Origin: Teredinibacter haidensis
Lineage (GTDB): Bacteria > Pseudomonadota > Gammaproteobacteria > Pseudomonadales > Cellvibrionaceae
Direction of reading: 5' to 3'
Length of the DNA stretch: 64,000 nt
Assembly (NCBI RefSeq): GCF_014211975.1
Contig: NZ_CP060084.1
Location: forward strand, 2,356,001 to 2,420,000
Part shown: piece by piece, positions 63,419 to 64,000 of the stretch
How the letters are laid out: each line of letters starts with the position of its first letter
Position numbering within the stretch: the first letter of the stretch is position 1
Notes under the pieces: model-generated
Databases searched by the model: none
What the model saw: the letters and a program-made list of their open reading frames with translations, nothing else
What the model was told of the DNA's origin: nothing
Position numbers and translations under genes: made by a program

Positions 63419-64000
63419 TTAAGCTTGCTTAGGTGGACGACCGCGGCGCTTGGCACCAGCTTTCGCAGCTACGGGCTTGGCAGCAGCCTTCTTTGGACGA
63501 CCGGCACTCTTAGCCGCAGGGGTGGGCTTAGTCGCTACGACTTTTTTTGCCGCAGGCTTGGCTTTGCGAGCTGGTTTTGCCTTAGCTTTAGCTTTAGCAG
63601 CAGCTTTTTTGGCAGCAACAGCAGCTTTGAGTTTGGCGCTCTTCTCTGCCGCTTTAACTTTAGCTTTGGCTTTCTTGTCTGCAGCAGCAACTTTAACGGC
63701 CAGTTTTTTCTCAGCAGCTTTTACTTGCTTGGTATTAGCAGCAGTACGCACTTTGCTCCAACGAGCAGTGAAAGCAGCAGATGCTTTAGCAAGGTCAGCT
63801 TCAGCTTTTGTAGCCAGACCGACTTTCAATGCCTCAACTTTAGCGGTAGCAGCCGCTTCAGCAGCTTTGGCTGTCGCCAAAGTTTTAGCTGCAACCAAAG
63901 CACGCTTAGCTTCAACCGCAGCAACTTTTGCAGTAGCCGCCTTATCAGCAGCCTTGGCAACAGCGCCAGTAGCAGTAGCCGCTTTACGTACGTCAACAGC
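63419..64000 (-). CDS. AlgP/histone H1-like Lys-Ala-rich DNA-binding protein (5' end beyond window)
   Basis: The frame is open to the right edge (194 residues visible); a TTG at 63898 is only an internal codon. Ala, Lys and Val make up most of the protein. The inner part is helical AKAAxKAAxxxKV repeats; the C-terminal 60 residues are KPA-rich with two AT-hook-like cores, SAGRPKKAA and KRRGRPPKQA. It resembles Pseudomonas AlgP (AlgR3) and other bacterial histone H1-like proteins that bind DNA with little sequence preference. In-frame repeats of this kind vary between strains. Confidence 0.8.
   Translation of the reverse strand, partial: AVDVRKAATATGAVAKAADKAATAKVAAVEAKRALVAAKTLATAKAAEAAATAKVEALKVGLATKAEADLAKASAAFTARWSKVRTAANTKQVKAAEKKLAVKVAAADKKAKAKVKAAEKSAKLKAAVAAKKAAAKAKAKAKPARKAKPAAKKVVATKPTPAAKSAGRPKKAAAKPVAAKAGAKRRGRPPKQA

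Noticed and set aside
63419..63898. H1-like gene taken as complete with a TTG start at 63898
   Set aside because: The frame stays open with the same Ala/Lys-rich composition to the window edge, so the TTG is internal.

Overview
The window comes from a gammaproteobacterium with a polar flagellum. Gene order from fliJ back to the flagellin genes follows the Pseudomonas order (flagellin, flaG, fliD, fliS, fliS', fleQ, fleSR, fliEFGHIJ). The sigma54/sigma28 promoters, the FleQ/FleSR regulators and the flgA-cheV-cheR-flgB block fit the same group. GC is moderate and several proteins look like those of marine Cellvibrionaceae-type bacteria (Teredinibacter/Saccharophagus relatives). That placement is inference from overall character, not from a marker gene.

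Layout. 1-3242 (minus): a chemotaxis or signalling end with cheA (cut by the left edge), cheY and a STAS-domain protein. 3806-5533 (plus): a sensor built of a LacI-type binding domain, a GAF-like region and a PAS domain, with no output domain. 5544-11369 (minus): fliJ-fliI-fliH-fliG-fliF-fliE, the export ATPase, switch and MS ring. 11705-18538 (minus): a small acidic protein, fleR, fleS, purC (a purine gene inserted here), fleQ and a fliT-like gene. 18620-28708 (minus): two fliS genes, a TPR-methyltransferase, fliD, flaG and two flagellins. 28979-38223 (minus): flgL, flgK, flgJ, flgI, flgH, flgG, flgF. 38451-39326 (plus): a periplasmic solute-binding protein inserted between flgF and flgE. 39393-45635 (minus): flgE, flgD, flgC, flgB, cheR, cheV. 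45904-47771 (plus): flgA, flgM, flgN. 47874-47950: tRNA-Arg(CCU). After that come mostly housekeeping and signalling genes: rsmE, a GGDEF-EAL protein, ttcA, a PilZ protein, bioA, an HsbR-like response regulator/phosphatase, trpS, a queuosine-tRNA mannosyltransferase homologue, a cNMP-binding/rhodanese protein, an M18 aminopeptidase, uppP, tsaB and an AlgP/histone-H1-like protein cut by the right edge.

How it works together. FleQ and FleSR sit among their target genes. By eye I find sigma54 -24/-12 promoters with exact spacing before flgA, flgB, flgN, flgF, the upstream flagellin gene, the second fliS gene, fleSR and probably fliE. Sigma28 promoters lie before flgM and the downstream flagellin gene. 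This gives a Vibrio/Pseudomonas-type cascade in which one flagellin is a sigma54 (FleR-class) gene and the other a FliA-class gene. A cluster of five CGGCAA/TTGCCG elements lies just upstream of the sigma54 flagellin promoter, with related elements at fliE, flgB and the flgD-flgE gap; it is a candidate FleR enhancer. An HsbR-like PP2C/HATPase regulator, a STAS protein and FlgM in one window suggest a partner-switching input to the anti-sigma28 factor.

I see no CRISPR array, prophage or complete insertion sequence. The most unusual items are the TPR-methyltransferase between fliS and fliD, the twin non-canonical domains in CheA, the output-less sensor, the CGGCAA cluster, a 24-bp perfect palindrome upstream of fliD, and several unusually long axial proteins (FlgK 1060 aa, FlgE 813 aa, FliD 694 aa, flagellins near 580 aa).
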